Shown here one piece after another: positions 1 to 5,430 of a DNA stretch of 5,867 bases (position 1 is the first letter of the stretch; the number at the start of each line of letters is the position of its first letter). The DNA is from Alkalinema sp. CAN_BIN05 (GTDB lineage: Bacteria > Cyanobacteriota > Cyanobacteriia > Leptolyngbyales > Leptolyngbyaceae). The notes under the pieces were generated by a model. That model searched no databases, was not told the DNA's origin, and saw only the letters and a list, made by a program, of their open reading frames with translations. The DNA lies in assembly GCA_026786325.1 (NCBI GenBank), contig JAJAYH010000330.1, positions 1-5,867 of the forward strand, read 5' to 3'. Position numbers and translations under genes: made by a program.

Positions 1-284
1 GAACATTGGTCGGCGCGGTGCTGGGAACATTGGTTGTTAACTTTGCCCGCAGTTTGCTATCTGAACAATATCCAGCCTTTTGGCTTTTCTTTCAAGGTGC
101 CTTGTTTCTCGCCGTCGTCACTGTTTTACCTGATGGATTTGTAGGCTGGTTCAAAACTAATATTCCTGAACTCATTCGCCAATTTACTGGCAAAACCAAA
201 CTTTCCACCTATCCAAGCTTAGAAAATAACCCGGACTTAGACTATGAGCGACAAGTTATTAGCGATCGAAAATCTGACGGTTAG
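1..284 (+). CDS. urtC: Urea ABC transporter permease UrtC, C-terminal part (5' end outside window)
   Basis: This is the C-terminal end of an inner-membrane permease of the branched-chain amino acid (LivM-like) family. With UrtB it would form the membrane channel of the high-affinity urea transporter. The frame is open from the first base (first full codon at 3) to the TAG at 282-284, so only about 93 residues are visible. They begin with a hydrophobic segment (LVGAVLGTLVVNFARSLL), continue with a second one (FWLFFQGALFLAVVTVLP) and the motif LPDGFVGW, and end in a charged cytoplasmic tail (TYPSLENNP). The pattern LPDG followed by a hydrophilic tail just before an ATPase gene fits UrtC. The last 41 bases overlap urtD in another frame, suggesting translational coupling. 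The identity rests mainly on the two ATPase genes downstream; a LivM-type amino acid permease is the alternative. The TTG at position 6 is internal, not a true start. Confidence 0.88.
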   Translation, partial: TLVGAVLGTLVVNFARSLLSEQYPAFWLFFQGALFLAVVTVLPDGFVGWFKTNIPELIRQFTGKTKLSTYPSLENNPDLDYERQVISDRKSDG

Positions 285-990
285 TTTTGACGGATTCAAA
301 GCCTTGAATGATCTAACATTCAGCATGGATCCCGGTGAATTGCGCGTCATCATCGGACCCAATGGCGCAGGCAAAACCACCTTTCTCGATACCATCACAG
401 GCAAAACCAAACCAAACCAAGGCACGGTCTATTTCAAAGGCCAAAACCTCGCCAAATTCAAAGAGCATACGATCGCAAAAATGGGCATCGGACGCAAATT
501 CCAAACGCCCCGAGTCTATCTCAATCTATCCGTCCGCGAAAACATGGGCCTCGCCTACAATCAACAAAAGTCATTATTCAAAACATTATTTCCGAAATCA
601 AATGGAGGTGAAAAAGACGACATTGCTCAATTACTAGAAATCGTCGGACTCCTGGGTAAATCCAATAGCCCTGCGTCATTGTTGGCCCATGGTGAAAAGC
701 AACGCCTCGAAATCGGAATGCTCGTGGCACAGTCTCCAGATTTGCTCTTAGTGGATGAACCCGTTGCTGGACTGACGGATGAAGAAACTGAAAAAGTGGG
801 GAATCTGTTGATTGAACTGGCTAAAAAACATTCCATTCTCGTCATTGAACACGATATGGAATTTGTTCGACAAATCGCCCAGAAAGTCACCGTTCTCCAC
901 GAAGGCTCGGTCCTCTGCGAAGGCACCATGGATCAAGTTCAATCCGATCGGCGCGTTATCGAAGTCTATCTCGGCAACCAAGAAGATTAA
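244..990 (+). CDS. urtD: Urea ABC transporter ATP-binding protein UrtD
   Basis: This is a cytoplasmic ATPase subunit, LivG-like, that would power urea import together with UrtE. The protein has 248 residues, the usual size for the family. Visible motifs in order are Walker A GPNGAGKTT (38-46), Q-loop Gln87 in RKFQTPRVY, ABC signature LAHGEKQRLEI (147-157), Walker B LLLVDEP (167-173) followed by the AGLTDEE D-loop (175-181), and switch His203 in IEHDME. The LivG/UrtD-type features (GIGRKFQTPRVY, EIGMLVAQ, DEPVAGLTDEE) separate it from UrtE. One oddity is that the signature serine is alanine (Ala148), where the family normally has LSHG or LSGG. The ATG at 244 lies inside the end of urtC and has no strong Shine-Dalgarno sequence, so re-initiation after urtC is likely. 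The operon promoter, usually NtcA-controlled in cyanobacteria, is not in the window. Confidence 0.95.
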   Translation: MSDKLLAIENLTVSFDGFKALNDLTFSMDPGELRVIIGPNGAGKTTFLDTITGKTKPNQGTVYFKGQNLAKFKEHTIAKMGIGRKFQTPRVYLNLSVRENMGLAYNQQKSLFKTLFPKSNGGEKDDIAQLLEIVGLLGKSNSPASLLAHGEKQRLEIGMLVAQSPDLLLVDEPVAGLTDEETEKVGNLLIELAKKHSILVIEHDMEFVRQIAQKVTVLHEGSVLCEGTMDQVQSDRRVIEVYLGNQED

Positions 991-1015
991 TTTTGTAATT
1001 CTGTGATTTAATCCT

Positions 1016-1780
1016 ATGCAATCCCAAACTATCCTTAACCCTACTTCTAGCTCAATGGCCAACGGCGATCGTGAAGCAACCCTAAATCTATCCAATCTCA
1101 ATGTCTACTATGGTGAAAGTCACATTCTCCGTAGCGTTGACTTAACCATTCATCCCGGTCAAATGGTCTGCCTGATTGGACGAAATGGCGTGGGTAAAAC
1201 TACATTACTCAAAACCGTCATGGGTCTTTTGCCCGCCCGTACTGGGAGCATTGAATTTGAAGGGCGATCGATCGGTAAACTTACCCCCGATAAACGCGCT
1301 CGTCTGGGTATTGGCTATGTCCCCCAAGGTCGCGAAATCATTCCAAAACTAACAGTCCAAGATAATTTGATATTGGGATTAGAAGCTTTAGGAGATCGTG
1401 CGCCTAAAAGTCAAAAAGTCCCCGACGAAATCTATGATCTGTTTCCCGTGTTGAAAAAAATGCTAACTCGTATGGGCGGAGATTTGAGCGGCGGACAACA
1501 ACAACAACTCGCGATCGCCCGCGCCCTGATGGGTCAACCGAAACTGTTGGTTTTAGATGAACCCACGGAAGGCATTCAACCATCTATCATTTTAGATATT
1601 GAAAATGCAGTCCGCCGCGTCGTGGAAACTATGGGAATTTCGGTTCTACTGGTGGAGCAGCATTTGCATTTTGTTCGTAAAGCCGACTGGTATTACGCCA
1701 TGCAAAAAGGTGGTATTGTCGCAGCCGGACCCACGAGTGAACTGAGCCAAGATGTCGTTCAAAGATTCCTAGCGGTTTAA
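1016..1780 (+). CDS. urtE: Urea ABC transporter ATP-binding protein UrtE
   Basis: This is the second cytoplasmic ATPase of the urea transporter, LivF-like, and probably pairs with UrtD. All motifs are canonical: Walker A GRNGVGKTT (55-63), Q-loop Gln104 in YVPQGREI, signature LSGGQQQQLAIARAL (157-171), Walker B LLVLDEP (177-183) followed by TEGIQPS, and switch His216 in VEQH. It lies 25 bases after urtD on the same strand, as expected for one transcript. At 254 residues it is about 20 longer than the usual UrtE, which begins close to the segment LNVYYGESHILR (here 28-39). The extra N-terminus (MQSQTILNPTSSS) is polar and low in complexity. The in-frame ATG at 1055 (Met14) would give a 241-residue protein. 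Neither start has a clear Shine-Dalgarno sequence, so the start is uncertain although the gene is not. Confidence 0.95.
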   Translation: MQSQTILNPTSSSMANGDREATLNLSNLNVYYGESHILRSVDLTIHPGQMVCLIGRNGVGKTTLLKTVMGLLPARTGSIEFEGRSIGKLTPDKRARLGIGYVPQGREIIPKLTVQDNLILGLEALGDRAPKSQKVPDEIYDLFPVLKKMLTRMGGDLSGGQQQQLAIARALMGQPKLLVLDEPTEGIQPSIILDIENAVRRVVETMGISVLLVEQHLHFVRKADWYYAMQKGGIVAAGPTSELSQDVVQRFLAV

Positions 1781-1858
1781 GTTTGTTTCAAAGTCTCGAA
1801 AAATGGACTTGATGCAGAGATTGGGGAACTTGGATACGAATTGTTTTTCGCATGATAC

Positions 1859-2956
1859 TTACCTTCTCTGAGCCTGAATTTGATCAAACATTGCCCCGTC
1901 TGCAAAAAATTTGCTTTGGACAGCACTCCAACCATTAAAGTCCTTCACGGTTGCTAAATTTTGAATTTTAGGGAATTTTGAAGTGTTTTCGGGAGCGTTT
2001 GCGATCGTGGGAGCCACAGGGCGGAACCCTACTTTAGCGAACTCGGCTTGGGCTTCTGGTGAAAACAGATATTGGACAAATGCTTCTGCCACTTTTCGAG
2101 TTCCCTTTTTATTTACGACCTTATCGACTATTGCAACGGGATTATCGATCGAGATATTGACTCCAGGAATAATCATTGTCCCCTTTTCACCTTTTTGTTG
2201 CGCAAACAGTACTTCATTTTCATAGTTAATCAGTGCATCCCCCTGACCTTGTTTAAAAAAGACATCGGTTGCTTCCCGTGCATCTTTCGTTAAAATCGGG
2301 ACATTTTTATAGGCTTTTGTAATTAGTTCTTGGGCTTTTTTATCATCAGCACCAGACTTCACTGCCGCATTCCAAAGGGCCAAATAATTCCATCTGGCAA
2401 TCCCAGAAGTTTTGGGGTCTGCTGTGATCCACGACACTCCATCCTTGCTCAAATCCGAGAAATCTTTGATGTCCTTAGGATTGCCTTCGCGGGTCACGAT
2501 CGCTGCCACCGATTTGGATACCACACTGCTGTTAGGAAATTTCTTCTCCCAACCTGCATCAATCAGACCCTCCTTCTGAATTTTACCAGTATCTAACCCC
2601 AGGGCTAGATGAACCACATCCGCTTCTAATCCATCAATAACAGCCCTTGCTTGAGAACCGGATCCGCCGTAACTTTGATTGAATTTGACTTTTTGTCCTG
2701 TTTCTTTTTCCCACTTTGCTGCAAATTTTGGCAGAATTCCTTGATAGGCCGCTTTGGTGACAGCGAAGGACACCAAGGTCAAAGATACCTCAGACGGATT
2801 CCCAGCACCCGCTTGACTCCCTGAATTACCAGTATTTCCCCTACCGCAAGCGACCACTCCACTACTCACGACCAATCCCAGTAGAACCATGGTAAATCGG
2901 CGACGGGACAGTACAGCTTTCACAGGGTTTGCCTTAAGTTGACGAATAAAATACAT
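1859..2956 (-). CDS. sbpA: Sulfate ABC transporter substrate-binding lipoprotein SbpA
   Basis: This is the extracytoplasmic sulfate-binding protein (Sbp/CysP family) that would deliver sulfate or thiosulfate to the CysT-CysW-CysA permease, whose genes are not in the window. The protein has 365 residues. The N-terminus has SRRRF (17-21), a hydrophobic stretch (about 23-35) and a lipobox VVAC with Cys37, followed by a Gly/Asn/Ser-rich linker. The mature domain starts near LTLVSFAVTKAA (59-70). It contains YGGSGSQAR (96-104) and DPKTSGIAR (180-188), close to the two conserved signatures of prokaryotic sulfate-binding proteins, and the usual FSPEAQ (298-303) near the C-terminus. The ATG has a good AGGAG seven bases upstream. 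The gene is convergent with urtE (77-base gap) and divergent from the hydrolase. Sulfate is inferred from the family; molybdate or phosphate binding is less likely given these signatures. Confidence 0.93.
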   Translation of the reverse strand: MYFIRQLKANPVKAVLSRRRFTMVLLGLVVSSGVVACGRGNTGNSGSQAGAGNPSEVSLTLVSFAVTKAAYQGILPKFAAKWEKETGQKVKFNQSYGGSGSQARAVIDGLEADVVHLALGLDTGKIQKEGLIDAGWEKKFPNSSVVSKSVAAIVTREGNPKDIKDFSDLSKDGVSWITADPKTSGIARWNYLALWNAAVKSGADDKKAQELITKAYKNVPILTKDAREATDVFFKQGQGDALINYENEVLFAQQKGEKGTMIIPGVNISIDNPVAIVDKVVNKKGTRKVAEAFVQYLFSPEAQAEFAKVGFRPVAPTIANAPENTSKFPKIQNLATVKDFNGWSAVQSKFFADGAMFDQIQAQRR

Positions 2957-2963
2957 TGCCTAT

Positions 2964-2968
2964 CTCCT
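2964..2968 (-). promoter_or_regulatory. Ribosome binding site of sbpA
   Basis: Read on the minus strand, AGGAG lies seven bases before the sbpA ATG. It is the clearest Shine-Dalgarno sequence in the window and fixes the long start of sbpA, which keeps the N-terminal residues before the SRRRF motif. Confidence 0.7.
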
Positions 2969-2976
2969 ATTAATCT

Positions 2977-3000
2977 ACGGTAACTCAGTCGGGATACCGT
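2977..3000. promoter_or_regulatory. Palindromic candidate operator in the sbpA leader
   Basis: ACGGTA (2977-2982) and TACCGT (2995-3000) are perfect inverted half-sites separated by 12 bases, placed between the predicted sbpA transcription start and its ribosome binding site. A dimeric repressor bound there could block transcription. The left half-site is also part of the longer inverted repeat. The regulator is unknown; LysR-type or Crp-type sulfur regulators occur in cyanobacteria, but I do not recognise this as their established site. Confidence 0.4.
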
Positions 3001-3018
3001 GGTTTCTTGCTGGTGGCC

Positions 3019-3048
3019 ATCCTAGCAGACCTTTTTGGAGTTTGTCTA
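3019..3048 (-). promoter_or_regulatory. Candidate sigma70-type promoter of sbpA
   Basis: On the minus strand there is a -35-like TAGACA (3043-3048), an 18-base spacer and a -10-like TAGGAT (3019-3024) preceded by TGC, an extended -10. Transcription would begin near 3012, giving a leader of about 55 bases that contains the palindromic sequence at 2977-3000 and the AGGAG. This is a match by eye to consensus only; no start site is proven. Confidence 0.45.
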
Positions 3049-3085
3049 CTAAATCATCTTAATCCCGATCAAGTTACCGTAGATT

Positions 3086-3269
3086 CATGGAGTGATTACT
3101 CTACTGCTCAAGGTTTGTTCTATGGCAACCGATCGGTCCTCAGATCCAAAATCCATCGTTTATGCTTTAATTCGCATCAGATTTACTGGATGATTAAATA
3201 CGTATGATAAATACTGCTAATCTCGTGACTAATATCAGAAAAGTAGTATCCAAATGAAGACTTAATTTA
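3086..3269. other. Rest of the sbpA / hydrolase intergenic region, with a weak hydrolase promoter candidate
   Basis: No gene is supported here; a 66-codon frame across 3007-3207 has no recognisable protein character and overlaps the inverted repeat. The region becomes AT-rich near the hydrolase. A weak plus-strand promoter is possible: TTTACT (3182-3187) with TATGAT (3203-3208, 15-base spacer) or GATAAA (3206-3211, 18-base spacer). There is no good Shine-Dalgarno sequence before the ATG at 3270, only a GAAG at 3256-3259. Confidence 0.3.
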
Positions 3270-4913
3270 ATGAATTATGTTTCAATGCAAACCCGAGATG
3301 GAGTACGTCTAGATGCGGATGTGTATTTGCCGACGCTAATTGCACCGGGGCAGACATTTCCAGTATTGCTGATGCGCCAACCTTATGGACGATCGATCGC
3401 CTCTACGGTTGTTTATGCCCATCCAAGTTGGTATGCGGCGCAGGGTTATATTGTGGTGATTCAAGATGTGCGGGGACGAGGTACGTCTGAAGGAGTCTTT
3501 TCTCTATTTGAATCTGAGATTGAAGATGGCTATGATGCGGTGATGTGGGCGGCGAATTTACCCCATAGTAATGGTTTGGTGGGAATGTATGGTTTTTCCT
3601 ATCAAGGCATGACTCAACTGTATGCAGCAGTCCATCGACCAGAACCCTTGAGAACGATTTGCCCTGCAATGTTGGCCTATGATTTGCGGGAAGATTGGGC
3701 CTATGAACATGATGTGTTTTGTTTACAATCAAATTTAGGTTGGGCGATTCAATTGGCAGCAGAAACAGCGAGACTGGTGGGCAACAATCAACATTTTCAA
3801 TTACTCAAAACAGCGGCGAATAGTCTGCCCTTAAATGGTGAAATTCCGGCCTATCCTGAAATCCTGAAATCCCTTGCCCCAGAGTCGTTTTATCATGATT
3901 GGATTTCCCGATCGGTGGATGATATCTATTGGAAAAAATTATCGCCGCGTTATTTGATTGATGCAATTTCAGATTTGCCAATGTTACATATTGGCGGTTG
4001 GTTTGATCCCTATTTGCGGGGAACTTTGCGGCTCTATGATGCAATGTGCCATGGAACAGCCCCACAGCATTTAATCATCGGGCCTTGGGCGCATTTGCCT
4101 TGGGGACGACAGGCGGGAATAGTGGACTTTGGCGCGGCGGCGGTGAGTGATTGCGATCGTGCTCAGGTGCGGTGGTTTGATTATTGGTTAAAAGGTGAGG
4201 GGTTCCTAGATAGTGGTGCAGTTTGGTTTGAAATGGGGACAAACTCTTGGGTGAAGGCCGATGTATGGAGTGAAGGTATACATCAACAAACGTGGCAATT
4301 GAATACGACCGGACTCACATCGATGCGCGGTGGGGTTTTGGAGCTTATGAATCTAGTAGATGCCGATCGGAATTCTAATTCAACTTCTAATTCAATTGCG
4401 GATACGATCGTTCATGATCCATGGCGACCTGTTCCGTCCTTGGGTGGTCATGCGGGTTCGCCTGCGGGACCGATCGATAGGCGTGCGATTGACGATCGGA
4501 CTGATGTTCTCTGCTATACCTCTTCACTGTTAACAAGTCCATTACTAATTCAAGGAACTCCCACGATCGAGATTGTTTTTTTTAGTGATGCTAAATCTAT
4601 TGATCTTCATGTTGTATTATCGCAAGTTAATGACATGGGGCAAGTATTAACCATCGCACAAGGCGTATGTATGGTTTGTCCAGAGAATGAGACAACAGCA
4701 ACGGTTTCAATGCAGGCCACTAGTACCGTTGTTGGGATTAATTCAGCATTGCGCTTGAGTATTAGTCTTTCTTGTTTTCCAGCTTTTCCCGTGAATTCAG
4801 GAACAGGAATTTTAACGGCTGATGCGAAGTTGATTGATGCTCAGGTTGTGACGTTGTTTTTGCAGGGCGGTGTGTTGAAATTGCCGATCGGATTAACATC
4901 GTCACCTTCTTGA
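3270..4913 (+). CDS. CocE/NonD family alpha/beta hydrolase (X-Pro dipeptidyl-peptidase S15-like)
   Basis: This is a predicted cytoplasmic serine hydrolase of the CocE/NonD family, which includes cocaine esterase, glutaryl-7-ACA acylase and alpha-amino acid ester hydrolases. The true substrate is unknown. It has 547 residues, near the family's usual length, and no signal peptide. The N-terminal catalytic domain has the nucleophile elbow GFSYQG with Ser110, Asp246 in GGWFDPY and His275 in GPWAH. Tyr39 (RQPYGRS) sits where CocE has its oxyanion tyrosine, and the spacing between these residues is close to that of CocE. The cap region is roughly 140-235. The C-terminal jelly-roll domain starts near 310 and shows DPWRPVPSLGG (383-393) and RTDVLCYTS (410-418). 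The start at 3270 puts the protein directly into the first domain strand (VSMQTRDGVRLDADVYLP). The gene stands alone, divergent from sbpA. A 12-bp tandem duplication lies in a loop at 4373-4396. Confidence 0.93.
   Translation: MNYVSMQTRDGVRLDADVYLPTLIAPGQTFPVLLMRQPYGRSIASTVVYAHPSWYAAQGYIVVIQDVRGRGTSEGVFSLFESEIEDGYDAVMWAANLPHSNGLVGMYGFSYQGMTQLYAAVHRPEPLRTICPAMLAYDLREDWAYEHDVFCLQSNLGWAIQLAAETARLVGNNQHFQLLKTAANSLPLNGEIPAYPEILKSLAPESFYHDWISRSVDDIYWKKLSPRYLIDAISDLPMLHIGGWFDPYLRGTLRLYDAMCHGTAPQHLIIGPWAHLPWGRQAGIVDFGAAAVSDCDRAQVRWFDYWLKGEGFLDSGAVWFEMGTNSWVKADVWSEGIHQQTWQLNTTGLTSMRGGVLELMNLVDADRNSNSTSNSIADTIVHDPWRPVPSLGGHAGSPAGPIDRRAIDDRTDVLCYTSSLLTSPLLIQGTPTIEIVFFSDAKSIDLHVVLSQVNDMGQVLTIAQGVCMVCPENETTATVSMQATSTVVGINSALRLSISLSCFPAFPVNSGTGILTADAKLIDAQVVTLFLQGGVLKLPIGLTSSPS
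4373..4396 (+). repeat. 12-bp tandem duplication inside the hydrolase gene
   Basis: TTCTAATTCAAC (4373-4384) is followed directly by TTCTAATTCAAT (4385-4396), 11 of 12 bases identical. The frame is kept and the repeat encodes the Asn/Ser-rich stretch NSNSTSNS (368-375). It lies in a low-complexity loop just before the conserved DPWRPVPSLGG motif, so it probably does not disturb folding. Confidence 0.8.
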
Positions 4914-4930
4914 TGTCACGATCGAAGGTG
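4903..4930 (+). terminator. Stem-loop across the hydrolase stop codon, possible weak terminator
   Basis: CACCTTC (4903-4909) pairs perfectly with GAAGGTG (4924-4930). An inner GAT (4912-4914) pairs with ATC (4921-4923), leaving a six-base loop. The stop codon lies inside the hairpin. The only T-rich run (4948-4954) comes about 18 bases later, so this is not a classic intrinsic terminator. It could be an RNA-stability structure or chance. Confidence 0.35.
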
Positions 4931-4936
4931 GATCGG

Positions 4937-4966
4937 TTGCGATCGATTATTTTTGGGTAATATAGT
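4937..4966 (+). promoter_or_regulatory. Candidate promoter for the short frame at 4999
   Basis: TTGCGA (4937-4942) is followed after 18 bases by TATAGT (4961-4966), five of six matches to the -10 consensus. An overlapping TAATAT (4958-4963) is also possible. Transcription would start near 4973, giving a short leader of about 26 bases before the ATG at 4999, with no Shine-Dalgarno sequence. Confidence 0.4.
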
Positions 4967-4998
4967 AGGGAAAGATTAATTAATAGATTTCTCAGCTT

Positions 4999-5211
4999 AT
5001 GACAGTTTCTTCTATGTCGGCTTGGACGGGTTTGCAGCAATCTGTGGAGCAGGTTTTGCAGTTGTTGAATGAAGAGCCGAGTTTGGGGACGATCGCGGTA
5101 ATTGCTCAACCTAGAGAACTTGGTGCTTACAGACATTTTATCCACTGTTTTTGGCGATTTTCTATGAGCGAAACCTGCATTTTGTACGTTTTACCAAATT
5201 TATCTGAATAA
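4999..5211 (+). pseudogene. Short frame, probably a hypothetical gene truncated by an inverted-repeat element
   Basis: I do not recognise this product. The frame has 70 codons. The first 32 residues look like a genuine amphipathic protein start (GLQQSVEQVLQLLNEEP, residues 11-27, probably helical), with base use like the upstream genes and a CGATCG at the boundary (5090-5095). From codon 33 the frame runs into the left terminal repeat of a 158-bp element, and the rest (Cys/His/Phe-rich, ending VLPNLSE) reads as translated non-coding DNA. The likely history is insertion of the element into a longer gene whose 3' part was lost, because no continuation is visible after the right repeat at 5254. 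The alternative is a real small protein. The frame is preceded by a plausible promoter but no ribosome binding site. Confidence 0.45.
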
Positions 5212-5254
5212 AAAATAGCTGAAACCTGGATTCTTTCTAGGTTGAGCAATTACC
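5097..5254. mobile_element. MITE-like element, 158 bp, with perfect 19-bp terminal inverted repeats
   Basis: GGTAATTGCTCAACCTAGA at 5097-5115 is the exact reverse complement of 5236-5254. Similarity continues weakly inward (TTxCAG near 5127-5132 and its counterpart near 5219-5224). The 120-base interior is AT-rich and encodes no transposase. This size and structure fit a miniature inverted-repeat element or the deleted remnant of an insertion sequence. No clear target-site duplication flanks it (bases before 5097 and after 5254 do not match), which leaves a large hairpin-forming repeat or an inverted duplication of part of the host gene as alternatives. Confidence 0.55.
5170..5232 (+). repeat. 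Imperfect direct repeat inside the MITE-like element
   Basis: GAAACCTGCATT (5170-5181) recurs as GAAACCTGGATT (5221-5232), 11 of 12 bases identical with starts 51 bases apart. The second copy adjoins the right terminal repeat. It may be a subterminal transposase-binding repeat, or chance in AT-rich DNA. Confidence 0.45.
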
Positions 5255-5430
5255 TTTATTCTAACCAATCAACAAAGGAGCGATGCAATCCATATAGGGT
5301 GGAAATACGTAAAATTTCTGCTTAATAATTCGCCTGCTAAACTTTGTGGACGGCGTGATTAGGAACTATCTAGAAGAATTTTACTTTATGCGTTTACAAT
5401 TTAGTTTACCGATTATTAGTTGGAATATAA
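5255..5430. other. AT-rich spacer before the HEPN-like gene
   Basis: No gene, RNA or clear promoter is supported between the element and the ATG at 5431. On the minus strand a 22-codon run reading into a stop at 5256-5258 has a protein-like look (TLYGLHRSFVDWLE) but is closed upstream by another stop, so at best it is a fragment. The last 40 bases hold a tandem GTTTAC repeat. Confidence 0.4.
5392..5415 (+). repeat. Two adjacent 12-bp GTTTAC repeats upstream of the HEPN-like gene
   Basis: GTTTACAATTTA (5392-5403) is followed directly by GTTTACCGATTA (5404-5415), nine of twelve bases identical. They lie 15 to 39 bases before the ATG, where a promoter and operator would be. They could be regulator-binding sites or -35-like boxes; the evidence is only position and repetition. 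Confidence 0.3.

Larger units (their letters stand above)
2972..3085. repeat. Long inverted repeat flanking the sbpA promoter
   Basis: AATCTACGGTAACT at 2972-2985 is the exact reverse complement of 3072-3085 (14 of 14 bases). After three mismatches the match resumes for seven more (TCGGGAT at 2989-2995 against ATCCCGA at 3062-3068), so each arm is 24 bases with 21 matching. The arms are separated by 66 bases (2996-3061) that hold the candidate sbpA promoter. They could be two operators in opposite orientation for one regulator, or the ends of a 114-bp MITE-like element. No target-site duplication is visible at the edges. Confidence 0.75.

Noticed and set aside
188..416. Repeated GGCAAAACCAAA in urtC and urtD
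   Set aside because: Both encode the residues Gly-Lys-Thr-Lys in different genes and the match does not extend; it is a coincidence of codon use.
1511..1518. Exact HIP1 octamer GCGATCGC as a functional site
   Set aside because: It lies inside urtE and is a common genome-wide cyanobacterial repeat; useful as a lineage marker only.
1797..1850. CGAAAAA/TTTTTCG inverted repeat between urtE and sbpA as a bidirectional terminator
   Set aside because: The stem is AT-rich, only 7 bases, and the loop is 40 bases, so it is too weak to call.
3007..3207. 66-codon plus-strand frame in the sbpA/hydrolase intergenic region
   Set aside because: It overlaps the inverted repeat and the candidate sbpA promoter, lacks a ribosome binding site and has no recognisable protein pattern.
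3202..3214. GTA...TAC pair upstream of the hydrolase resembling an NtcA site
   Set aside because: The spacing is 7 bases, whereas the NtcA site is GTA-N8-TAC.
4762..5145. 127-codon minus-strand frame across the hydrolase 3' end and the following region
   Set aside because: It overlaps the well-supported hydrolase, has biased basic/polar composition, no ribosome binding site and no family resemblance.
5256..5321. Minus-strand run ending TLYGLHRSFVDWLE as the end of another gene
   Set aside because: Only about 22 codons lie between two in-frame stops, with no start; at best a fragment, and I cannot identify it.
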